From Accumulibacter sp. (GTDB lineage: Bacteria; Pseudomonadota; Gammaproteobacteria; Burkholderiales; Rhodocyclaceae), in contig JAIFKU010000003.1 in NCBI GenBank assembly GCA_020049495.1, positions 1 through 51,780 on the forward strand: 51,780 bases of DNA. Direction: 5' to 3'. Numbering within the stretch: position 1 is the first letter of the stretch; each line of letters opens with the position of its first letter. The notes under the pieces were generated by a model. That model searched no databases and had not been told where the DNA came from. It saw only the letters and a list, made by a program, of their open reading frames with translations. Made by a program: the position numbers and the translations under genes. Below are positions 9,533-16,847 of the stretch, piece by piece.

Positions 9533-9936
9533 GCGTTTCGCACATGAACGAAAGCAGTCACAGCCGAAGCACTCGCGGTTTCACGCTCATCGAACTGCTC
9601 GTTGTCCTGGCAATCGTGTCCTTGTTGCTGACACTCGCCGTGCCACGTTATTTTCAAAGCATCGATACATCGAAGGAGATCGTACTAATCGAAAATTTGC
9701 GCATCGTGCGTGAAACCATCGACAAATTCTATGGCGACAACGGACGTTACCCTGAAAGTGTCGAAGAACTGGTCGATCGACTCTATTTACGCAGTTTGCC
9801 CTTCGACCCGATGACGGAAAGTGTTTCAACGTGGATTCTTGTTCCGCCTAAAAACAGTTCCAAGGGAAAAGTTTTCGACGTAAAAAGCGGTGCGGATGGT
9901 TTGACGCGAGACGGCAGGTCATTCAAGGATCTTTAA
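9526..9936 (+). CDS. Prepilin-like protein (GspG-type), small
   Basis: A 136-residue prepilin with the site [14 protein letters not shown]: cleavage before Phe and Glu at +5. The body includes [17 protein letters not shown] and LPFDPMTES, as in GspG-like proteins, and ends near [12 protein letters not shown], which recalls the C-terminal loop of pseudopilins. The ATG at 9526 overlaps the previous gene; a second in-frame ATG at 9544 would give a shorter leader and is equally possible, since neither has a clear ribosome binding site. Confidence 0.78.
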   Translation: MVSVSHMNESSHSRSTRGFTLIELLVVLAIVSLLLTLAVPRYFQSIDTSKEIVLIENLRIVRETIDKFYGDNGRYPESVEELVDRLYLRSLPFDPMTESVSTWILVPPKNSSKGKVFDVKSGADGLTRDGRSFKDL

Positions 9937-10458
9937 ATGTTTCAACGATGCGCTTCTTCGCGGCAAGGCGGGTTTTCTTATATTGGCTTGCTGATCATGA
10001 TCATGATTTTCGGCGCCATGAGTGCAGCGGTGCTTTCAGCAGGATCGATGATGCAGCGCAGAGCAGCCGAAGAAGAGCTGTTGTTCATCGGGGAACAGTT
10101 CCAATCGGCTTTTAAGTCCTTCTACGACAGCACGCCCATTGGTGCCCGTCCTTACCCCGCGCAGTTAAGTGATCTGCTACGAGACCAGCGCTTCCCAGTA
10201 ATTCGACGGCATCTCAGAAAAATATACGCCGACCCCTTAACAGGCATTGCGGATTGGGGAATTGTCGATGCACCTGGGGGCGGCATCTTTGGGGTCTATA
10301 GTCGATCAGATGAAATACCAATTCGGATCTCTGGCTTCAACGATAATTTTGCGCGCTTCGAAGGGGCTAAAAAATACTCTGAATGGGTTTTCTCTGCAGA
10401 CCAACCTCAAGTGTCGACAACCTCCAATGGGGGTATTCCAGGATTATCCCGTCGATAA
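9937..10458 (+). CDS. Prepilin-like protein lacking Glu+5
   Basis: A 173-residue protein with a prepilin-type N-terminus (RQGGFSYIGLLIMIMIFGAM): a Gly-Phe cleavage site and a hydrophobic helix, but Gly instead of Glu at +5. In T2SS the pseudopilin without Glu+5 is GspK, at the tip, so a tip position is plausible here too. It follows the previous stop without a gap and is the last gene of the operon. The C-terminal half shows no family I recognise. Confidence 0.7.
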   Translation: MFQRCASSRQGGFSYIGLLIMIMIFGAMSAAVLSAGSMMQRRAAEEELLFIGEQFQSAFKSFYDSTPIGARPYPAQLSDLLRDQRFPVIRRHLRKIYADPLTGIADWGIVDAPGGGIFGVYSRSDEIPIRISGFNDNFARFEGAKKYSEWVFSADQPQVSTTSNGGIPGLSRR

Positions 10459-10611
10459 TCGTCTTTTATTGGCAGAAAGAGGACATGCTCACCGATTCGT
10501 GACTAGCGACGATCGTGCGGCGGCAATGCAACAAGGTGCGGTCGTTTACACAGCTAACCGATTTGCAGCCGTTCACATGACAATACTTTTTCTACGGTTT
10601 CGTTAGCTGCC

Positions 10612-11127
10612 ATGAAACTCCGAGCGATTTTATTTGGTTTATTGATTCTTACCTCCAGCACCGTGTTCGGAGCCGGAGAAGAGGATATTGGGTTTGCCAC
10701 TGCTTCAAGCATTCCACCACACGTAATGGCGGCATTCGCCAAATTCCCTTCGTCAGGTCAATACGCTTTTTCAGCCCATATCAATCCGTTCTATGTGCAA
10801 GGCGACTTTAACGGCGACGGATAACTCGATACCGCAATCCTTATCAAGAACAAAGCGGCCGGAAAGTCCGGCTTCGCCATAGTTCACGGAGGCTCAACCA
10901 CTGTTCGGGTTTTTGGCGCCGGCCGTAATTTTGGCAACGGCGGGGATAATTTCTACTGGCTCGATGCTTGGTATTCCTATGCCAAAGGGAAGGTTGGTCA
11001 AGGCACCGAAGAGGCTGCACCACCAATACTTACTGGCGATGCCATCATGGTCATCAAAACAGAATCCGCCAGCGCCTTGGTCTATTGGGCAGGAACTCAA
11101 TATCGCTGGTACCAGCAAGGTGATTAA
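10612..11127 (+). pseudogene. Exported protein with DFNGDG loop, split by one in-frame stop
   Basis: The frame begins with a good signal peptide (MKLRAILFGLLILTSSTVFG) and reads to GDFNGDG, where TAA (10822-10824) interrupts it. Beyond the stop the same frame continues for another 100 codons as LDTAILIKNKAAGKSG and ends at TAA 11125-11127, giving 171 residues in all. The loop across the stop fits DFNGDGxLD, a calcium-loop pattern of FG-GAP/VCBS and EF-hand-like modules, so one substitution (for example AAA to TAA) explains the break. The function is unknown. It lies downstream of the secretion operon and might once have been a substrate, which is only a guess. Confidence 0.7.
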
Positions 11128-11329
11128 ATCGTCAGATAACAATCCGGTAAAGGCGCCGCCTCTGGTTGCTGGGACGCCCTGCAAGCGCCTTACCTCCAGC
11201 CGTCCCGAATGTCCGCTTCGCAAACTGGCGAAGGTCGCCTTAGGGTCGGCAGCACTTATTGACGGTTCTTGAAAGCTGCCTCTAAGGGTCTTTCTGTGAA
11301 CCTACTGGGTGAATTACAGAGTTCAAGCG

Positions 11330-11890
11330 ATGACAGGGATCTTGCGACGCTTTCTCGACAACCCCGGAATGATCGGCGCCATCGCACCTTCGTCGCCGGC
11401 ACTCGCCAAGGCGATGGCACAGCAGATCGGCAAGGGCGTAGCAGTCTTCGAGATCGGGGCTGGAACCGGAGCAATAACTCGCCAAATACTTAAATCGGCA
11501 CTGTCGGGACCACTCGTCGTATTCGAGCAGGACCACTTCTTTGTTGAGTCCTTGCGTCGTCGGATTGGGCAAATTCGGGTGGTCGAAGGGCTTTTTCACG
11601 ACACGGTTGTCGGCCTGGATGAAATACCAGATGCCTTGGTTATCGTGTCGTCTGTGCCATTCGTGTCCTTGTCCAAAATCTTACGCTTCAAGACTGTGGA
11701 GGCCATCTGCCATATATTGGCGGCGTCGCCGAACCGCTGCCTGATCCAATACACCTATTTCGACCGCCCTCCCTTTGTTCCGCGACAATCGAGTCTGCAT
11801 TGGCGGCGTCTGGGCCGGGTATGGGCGAACATTCCGCCTGCAACTGTCTGGGAACTCCGTGCTGAGATCGACCCTGAAATGGATGGGTGA
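11330..11890 (+). CDS. SAM-dependent methyltransferase, PmtA-like
   Basis: A 186-residue class I methyltransferase. The SAM-binding motif I is FEIGAGTGAITRQIL, preceded by the block FLDNPGMIGAIAPSSPALA. Both are typical of the short bacterial phospholipid (phosphatidylethanolamine) N-methyltransferases and of KsgA-like proteins. A substrate cannot be fixed from sequence. I take ATG 11330 as the start because AGAG lies nine bases ahead; a GTG at 11309 would add seven residues. It stands alone between a broken gene and a gene-free stretch. Confidence 0.65.
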   Translation: MTGILRRFLDNPGMIGAIAPSSPALAKAMAQQIGKGVAVFEIGAGTGAITRQILKSALSGPLVVFEQDHFFVESLRRRIGQIRVVEGLFHDTVVGLDEIPDALVIVSSVPFVSLSKILRFKTVEAICHILAASPNRCLIQYTYFDRPPFVPRQSSLHWRRLGRVWANIPPATVWELRAEIDPEMDG

Positions 11891-12092
11891 CTTGGCTTCG
11901 CAACGGCATCGAGACGCGGCACGTTGAATTCGAGATTGCTCGAATTGATGCGCAACGTTTTTGGCCGCCTTTCGATCCTATCAATACCAATTGCAGAATG
12001 CAGTGACCGCTTTCGCAGTTCGGCTACTTCCGCTTGGGGTCGATAGCGCCAGTTCGAAAATCTCAGTCACCTATTTGCCGGACATATCGGTG

Positions 12093-12581
12093 TCAGGCCA
12101 GCCCGATGGGTAGTGCCGTCTTGTACTTGACTTCCTTGAGCGCCATGCTGGAACGGATGTTGGCCACGTTCGGAATGCACGCCAGTCGATCCACGATGAA
12201 GCTCTGCAGGGCTTTGAGGTCGGAGGCAACGACCCGCAGCAGGTAATCCGAATCGCCAGTCATCAGATAGCACTCCATGACTTCGGGGTAACCGCCGATG
12301 GTTTCCTCGAAGGTGCGCAAGGCGCTGCCGACCTGCTTCTCCAGGCTGACCTGGATGAAGACCGAGACATTCAGTCCGACCGCCTCGGGATCGAGCAAGG
12401 TCACGTATCCCCGGATCACGCCGGCGCTTTCGAGGTCGCGTACCCGGCGCAGACAGGGTGCCGGTGACAGATTCGCACTTTCGGCCAGGGCCACGTTGGT
12501 GATGCGCGCGTCGCCCTGCAATTGACCGAGCAGGCGGAGGTCGACCGGGTCGAGTTTGAACGGGTCTCGTTTATTGCTCAT
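12093..12581 (-). CDS. Lrp/AsnC-family transcription regulator
   Basis: A 162-residue regulator. A winged helix-turn-helix covers about residues 10-65 ([18 protein letters not shown], then [13 protein letters not shown]), and a RAM ligand-binding domain covers about 75-150 ([14 protein letters not shown]). Lrp-family proteins bind DNA as dimers or octamers and respond to amino acids. It is transcribed away from the aceE-type gene at 12720, with 138 bases between starts, and probably regulates that gene and itself. Confidence 0.9.
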   Translation of the reverse strand: MSNKRDPFKLDPVDLRLLGQLQGDARITNVALAESANLSPAPCLRRVRDLESAGVIRGYVTLLDPEAVGLNVSVFIQVSLEKQVGSALRTFEETIGGYPEVMECYLMTGDSDYLLRVVASDLKALQSFIVDRLACIPNVANIRSSMALKEVKYKTALPIGLA

Positions 12582-12597
12582 AGATCTTGAAAAAATT

Positions 12598-12646
12598 GAA
12601 TTGATTGCGGATCATGCCGCATTTTCTGTTCAATTAGCAATAATTC
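12598..12646. promoter_or_regulatory. Nested inverted repeats between the Lrp-type regulator and aceE
   Basis: An outer imperfect inverted repeat pairs GAATTGATTGC (12598-12608) with GCAATAATTC (12637-12646). Inside it, TGCGG (12606-12610) and CCGCA (12617-12621) form a perfect short repeat around ATCATG. The site lies between the two divergent starts, where an Lrp-family operator would be expected. Binding is inferred, not shown. Confidence 0.4.
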
Positions 12647-12686
12647 GAAGCTGGCTTGATTCTAAAATCCCTTTATGGCGAGACCG

Positions 12687-12692
12687 TATAAT
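12687..12692 (+). promoter_or_regulatory. Candidate -10 element of aceE
   Basis: A perfect TATAAT sits 27 bases before the chosen aceE ATG and just ahead of its AGGAGG-like ribosome site. No good -35 hexamer is found at 16-18 bases, which would suit a promoter that needs an activator. If used, the leader is only about 20 bases, which rules out the in-frame ATG at 12675. Confidence 0.4.
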
Positions 12693-12719
12693 CGGATTGC
12701 CGATCACAGGAGGCAGCGC

Positions 12720-15416
12720 ATGAATCAGAGCATCACGGCATCCGGCCTGACGCATGAAACTCCGGATGAAGACCGGGAGGAAACACAGGACTGGCTCGCC
12801 AGTCTGGGCGAAGTCATCGAGCGCGAGGGCTTGAGTCGTGCCGAGTTTCTGGTCGATCGGCTGATCGAGTCGGGTCGTGTGGCCGGTGGCCGATTCCACA
12901 CCCGCCATACGACGCCTTACCGGAACACGATCCCGGTCGAGGCGCAGTTTCCCTATCCGGGCGATCTGGACATGGAAGCCCGGATTACGGCGATTCATCG
13001 CTGGAACGCGCTGGTCATGGTGATGCGCGCCAATCAGGCGTATCCCGAACTCGGGGGGCACATCGCCACCTATGCGTCGATTGCCGATCTGTTCGAGGTC
13101 GGGTTCAACCACTTTTTTCACGCGCCTACTGCCACGCACCCGGGCGATCTGGTCTATTTCCAGCCGCACGCTGCACCCGGAGTCTATGCCCGCGCCTTTC
13201 TCGAAGGCCGGTTGAACGAGGAAAATCTCGAGTACTTCCGCCGCGAGGTGTCGGGGGGCATCGGCAAGGGGCTGTCATCTTACCCTCATCCGACACTGAT
13301 GCCGGGATTCTGGCAGTTTCCCACCGGCTCAATGGGGCTGGGGCTGCTCACCGCCATTTATCAGGCGCGTTTTCAGCGTTATCTGCAGCACCGCGAACTG
13401 GTTCCGGCAAGCGACCGCAGGGTCTGGGCCTACGTGGGGGACGGCGAGATGGACGAGCCTGAATCGATGGCCGGGATTTCCATCGCTGCGCGCGAACAAC
13501 TGGACAACCTGATCCTGGTGGTCAACTGCAATCTGCAACGGCTGGACGGACCGGTGCGCGGCAACGGAAACATCGTGCAGGAACTGGAAACACTTTTTGC
13601 CGGAGCCGGCTGGAACGTCATCAAGTGCCTGTGGGGCAGCAACTGGGACCTGCTCTTCGCCCGCGACCGGGAGGGCTGGATTCTCAAGCGCATGGCCGAG
13701 GCGGTCGATGGCGAGTTCCAGAAACTTTCTGCCACCGATGGCCATTACAACCGCGAGCACTTCTTTTCGCGCTATCCCGAACTGGCGGCGCTGGTGGCCA
13801 ATATGTCCGACCGCGAGATCGATGCCCTGATGCGTGGCGGCCATGACCCGGTCAAGATTCATGCGGCCTACGCCGCCGCCGTGGCGCATCGCGGCCAGCC
13901 GACGGTCATTCTGGCGCAGACGACCAAGGGCTACGGCATGGGTGCGTCGGGGCAGGGCGCCAACACCTCGCACCAGACGAAGAAACTGGCGCGTGCCGAC
14001 ATGGAACGTTTCCGCGAGCGTTTCGCTCTTCCGCTCAGCGATCAGGATCTGGATGAGGGACGTTTCTACCCTCCTGACGAGGGCAGTGCGGAAGTCCGTT
14101 ATCTCAAGGCACGGCGCGCAGCGCTGGGCGGCTACCTGCCGCAGCGGCATGAAGCAATTACCCCGGTGCGAGTGTCGACGCCGGATCTGTATGCGCCCTT
14201 CCATGCCGATTCGGGCGAGCGCAGCATTTCGACCACCATGAGTTTCGTGCGCCTGCTCTCCCGCTTGATGCGCGACGATGAACTCGGACCGCGGGTGGTG
14301 CCGATCGTGACCGACGAGGCGCGTACCTTCGGCATGCAGGACATGTTCCGCCAGTTCGGCATTTACTCGCCCTGGGGTCAGCGCTATACGCCCGAGGATT
14401 CCGAACAGCTGGCCTTCTACCGCGAAGATGTGAAAGGCCAGATCCTCGAGGAGGGGATTACCGAGGCCGGCGCCATGGGCTCGTGGATCGCTGCCGGTAC
14501 GTCGTGGTCGCACAGCAGGCAGCCGATGCTGCCCTGCTTCATTTTTTATTCGATGTTCGGATTCCAGCGCGTGGCTGACCTCATCTGGAACGGAGCGGAC
14601 TGCCAGGCGCGCGGATTCCTGCTCGGTGCCACGGCCGGACGCACTACGCTTTCGGGCGAGGGCTTGCAGCACGAAGACGGCCAGAGCCATATCTACGCTG
14701 CCACTGTTCCCAACTGTCGCGCTTACGATCCGGCTTTCGGCTACGAAGTGGCGGTGATCGTCGAGGACGGCGTGCGGCGCATGATGAGCGAGGGCGAGAA
14801 CGGCTTCTACTACATCACCCTGTACAGCGAGAATTACCCGCATCCCGCCCTGCCGGCGGGTGTGGAAGAAGGGATCCGCCGCGGCATCTACCCGTTCCGG
14901 CGTTCCGCTCTGGACGATGACCGGCCGCGCGTGCAACTGATCGGCAGCGGCAGCATACTGCGCGAAGTCCTGTCAGCGGCTGCGGTCCTGGAAGCCGATT
15001 TCGGGGTCGCCGCCGATGTTTGGAGCGCGACCAGCTTCGGCGAGTTACGCAAGGATGGCATTGCTTGCGACCGCTGGAACTTGCTGCATCCGGCCGAGAT
15101 GCCCCGCGTGCCCTACGTGACCGAACAACTGGTGGGCCACCGCGGTCCGGTGGTCGCCGCCAGCGATTTTATCCGCGCCTATCCGGATCTCATCCGCAAC
15201 TGGGTTCCAGAACGCTTCACAGTGCTCGGTACCGACGGGTTCGGTCGATCGGATACCCGCGTGGCTCTGCGCGATTTCTTCGAGATCGACGCCCGCTACA
15301 TCACGCTGGCGGCGCTCAAGAGCCTGGCCGACGAAGGTGAAATCGATCGTGAAACCGTGGTGCAGGCCCTGGCCCGGCTCGGCATCGACAGCAGCAAACC
15401 CGACCCACGGCTGTAG
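12720..15416 (+). CDS. aceE: Homodimeric 2-oxoacid dehydrogenase E1, AceE family
   Basis: An 898-residue thiamin diphosphate enzyme of the homodimeric pyruvate dehydrogenase E1 family, close to the usual length of about 890. The ThDP motif starts at GDGEMDEPES (near residue 240) and continues to NCNLQRLDGPVRGN (near 270); the second pyrimidine-binding half and C-terminal transketolase domain are complete. The start ATG 12720 has CAGGAGG upstream. No aceF or lpd follows. With a divergent Lrp-type regulator, the arrangement recalls mdeR-mdeB of Pseudomonas putida, whose E1 is thought to act on 2-oxobutyrate, so pyruvate is not certain as the substrate. Confidence 0.9.
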   Translation: MNQSITASGLTHETPDEDREETQDWLASLGEVIEREGLSRAEFLVDRLIESGRVAGGRFHTRHTTPYRNTIPVEAQFPYPGDLDMEARITAIHRWNALVMVMRANQAYPELGGHIATYASIADLFEVGFNHFFHAPTATHPGDLVYFQPHAAPGVYARAFLEGRLNEENLEYFRREVSGGIGKGLSSYPHPTLMPGFWQFPTGSMGLGLLTAIYQARFQRYLQHRELVPASDRRVWAYVGDGEMDEPESMAGISIAAREQLDNLILVVNCNLQRLDGPVRGNGNIVQELETLFAGAGWNVIKCLWGSNWDLLFARDREGWILKRMAEAVDGEFQKLSATDGHYNREHFFSRYPELAALVANMSDREIDALMRGGHDPVKIHAAYAAAVAHRGQPTVILAQTTKGYGMGASGQGANTSHQTKKLARADMERFRERFALPLSDQDLDEGRFYPPDEGSAEVRYLKARRAALGGYLPQRHEAITPVRVSTPDLYAPFHADSGERSISTTMSFVRLLSRLMRDDELGPRVVPIVTDEARTFGMQDMFRQFGIYSPWGQRYTPEDSEQLAFYREDVKGQILEEGITEAGAMGSWIAAGTSWSHSRQPMLPCFIFYSMFGFQRVADLIWNGADCQARGFLLGATAGRTTLSGEGLQHEDGQSHIYAATVPNCRAYDPAFGYEVAVIVEDGVRRMMSEGENGFYYITLYSENYPHPALPAGVEEGIRRGIYPFRRSALDDDRPRVQLIGSGSILREVLSAAAVLEADFGVAADVWSATSFGELRKDGIACDRWNLLHPAEMPRVPYVTEQLVGHRGPVVAASDFIRAYPDLIRNWVPERFTVLGTDGFGRSDTRVALRDFFEIDARYITLAALKSLADEGEIDRETVVQALARLGIDSSKPDPRL

Positions 15417-15474
15417 GTATGACACGAGCTTCCATGGCGTAACGCATTCAGCGCTAGAATAGCCTCCGAGGTGT

Positions 15475-15491
15475 CCGCCCAAGGTGGGCGG
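15475..15491 (+). terminator. Short GC hairpin after aceE (weak terminator or leader structure)
   Basis: CCGCCC (15475-15480) pairs with GGGCGG (15486-15491) around the loop AAGGT. No T-run follows, so it is not a typical intrinsic terminator. It lies 58 bases after aceE and 29 before the next start, and could equally be a leader structure. Confidence 0.3.
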
Positions 15492-15519
15492 AATCTATGG
15501 GCTGGTTTCGGAGGTGCTC

Positions 15520-16212
15520 ATGAAGCCATTTGTGACGACGGTTTTTCTGTTTTGTTTTCTCCTGCTGCAGAGCGTGACATCGCTGGCACAGGGCGTGTAT
15601 ATGACGCGCGGGGAAAAAGGCCCGGTTTTTTCCGACAAGCCGGCGCCCGGCGCCAGGGAAGTGACCTTGCAACCGCTCACGGTGGTGGCTCCGCCAAAGG
15701 AATCCGCCAGTACTGCCAGCGCGACACCTTCAGCGGCGATCGGCAACAGCCCAAAGCCTGAAACAGCCACTGCGGCGTACCGCAGTTTTGCTGTCGTTTC
15801 TCCGGAAAATGACGGGAGTGTTGTCGCCAACACGGCCTTCTTCGAGGTTCGTGTGGCGGTTGATCCTGCACTGCAACTGGGCGAACGGCACGCTTTCACC
15901 GTCAGTATCAACGGCCGGTCGGTCAATCAGCGCTTTACGGCCACCGAGTTCACGATCCCGCCGGAATTCTGGGGCGATGTCCTGGCGCAGGGCAGCCAGA
16001 GCATGCAACTGGACGCAAGTATCGTGGACGGCAGCGGGCAGGTGCTGAAACAAGCCGCGCCGGTTCGCTTTTACCCGCGCTATGTGACGATTTTGAATAA
16101 CCCGAATCGCCATCTGCCGCTACCGCTTGTCATGCCGAAAGCGCCACAACCCAGGCCGAAGCATGAACATGATCCGGCCGTCGGCGCTTCAATAGGCAAG
16201 GCGGATAAGTAA
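15520..16212 (+). CDS. Secreted protein of unknown function
   Basis: A 230-residue protein with a clear signal peptide (MKPFVTTVFLFCFLLLQSV). The next segment, GVYMTRGEKGPVFSDKPAPGA, resembles the start of DUF4124 proteins, where a short beta unit reads out as Y.w.D..G...fSD.P. A Ser/Ala-rich linker follows, then a beta-rich domain (about 100-195) that resembles an Ig-like fold, and a Pro/His-rich tail. ATG 15520 is chosen because GGAGGTG precedes it. The role is unknown. Confidence 0.75.
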   Translation: MKPFVTTVFLFCFLLLQSVTSLAQGVYMTRGEKGPVFSDKPAPGAREVTLQPLTVVAPPKESASTASATPSAAIGNSPKPETATAAYRSFAVVSPENDGSVVANTAFFEVRVAVDPALQLGERHAFTVSINGRSVNQRFTATEFTIPPEFWGDVLAQGSQSMQLDASIVDGSGQVLKQAAPVRFYPRYVTILNNPNRHLPLPLVMPKAPQPRPKHEHDPAVGASIGKADK

Positions 16213-16226
16213 ACGGGGGCGCCGGA

Positions 16227-16790
16227 TCAGGAAAATCCGGGCAGCAAGAGCGTCTGTTGCTGCCGGTGAATGGGTTCCAGCGTTCCCTGAAAAAGCGCTT
16301 CGATGACCGGCGGTTCCCACCAGCGTTCGTCCATGAAACGCAGGCCGATTTCCTCGACCAGCGTACCTTTCCAGTAGTGGTTGGACACTTCGTCGAGCGT
16401 CGACAGATTCAGGCTGTGCGGCAGGCGTAGATAATCCAGCCAACTGGAGTCGTGAAACGAGACGACATAGGGGCCCTTGCTGCGCGCGCAAACCAGGTAT
16501 TTGCCGAAGACGCGGCCGGGATGCTTGACGCGGAAGTTTTCCGCATCGACACGGGTGGCAAAGAGAAGAAGGGCATGCAGACGACTGGGGAAGTTGTTGT
16601 AGAGGCGCTGCCGGTAGTATTCGAGGTGGTACTCGGCAAAATAATTCTGGACGGTGGTGAATTGATCTTCAGGCAATGAGGTGCCGAAAGGATTGCCAGT
16701 GAGGACATCCCAGCCCGGCAATTCGGCATCCGGATCCAGCCAAGCGTAAAGCTCAAGTGTCGCGCTGTCTTTGATCAGGTGATCCATCAT
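16227..16790 (-). CDS. Unknown protein downstream of feoB
   Basis: A 188-residue soluble protein without signal peptide or membrane segment. Two ATGs at 16790 and 16787 are possible starts, and a GTG at 16823 would add eleven residues; none has a convincing ribosome site. The order of motifs, with PSRLHALLLFATRVDA near residue 70, then HYWKGTLVEE and PPVIEALFQGTLEPI near the end, recalls the DUF2441-like proteins with an ADP-ribosyltransferase-like fold. That is a weak impression. It starts within 60 bases of the feoB stop and is probably cotranscribed. Confidence 0.6.
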   Translation of the reverse strand: MMDHLIKDSATLELYAWLDPDAELPGWDVLTGNPFGTSLPEDQFTTVQNYFAEYHLEYYRQRLYNNFPSRLHALLLFATRVDAENFRVKHPGRVFGKYLVCARSKGPYVVSFHDSSWLDYLRLPHSLNLSTLDEVSNHYWKGTLVEEIGLRFMDERWWEPPVIEALFQGTLEPIHRQQQTLLLPGFS

Positions 16791-16847
16791 GTTGTTCAGG
16801 ATTCGTATCTGCCCTATTCTCACCCTTCAGCGGGCTTTATCCAAGGA

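Noticed and set aside
10247..10606. A plus-strand frame of 119 codons overlapping the last prepilin gene
   Set aside because: It is in another frame of a supported gene and has no ribosome binding site or domain.
13329..14936. A 535-codon open frame on the minus strand
   Set aside because: It lies wholly antisense to aceE, whose protein is clearly real, and its translation is Arg/His-rich with no family. A shadow frame caused by GC bias.
16222..16240. CCGGAT/ATCCGG hairpin between convergent genes
   Set aside because: No T-run on either strand, and it overlaps the end of the minus-strand gene, so I do not call it a terminator.
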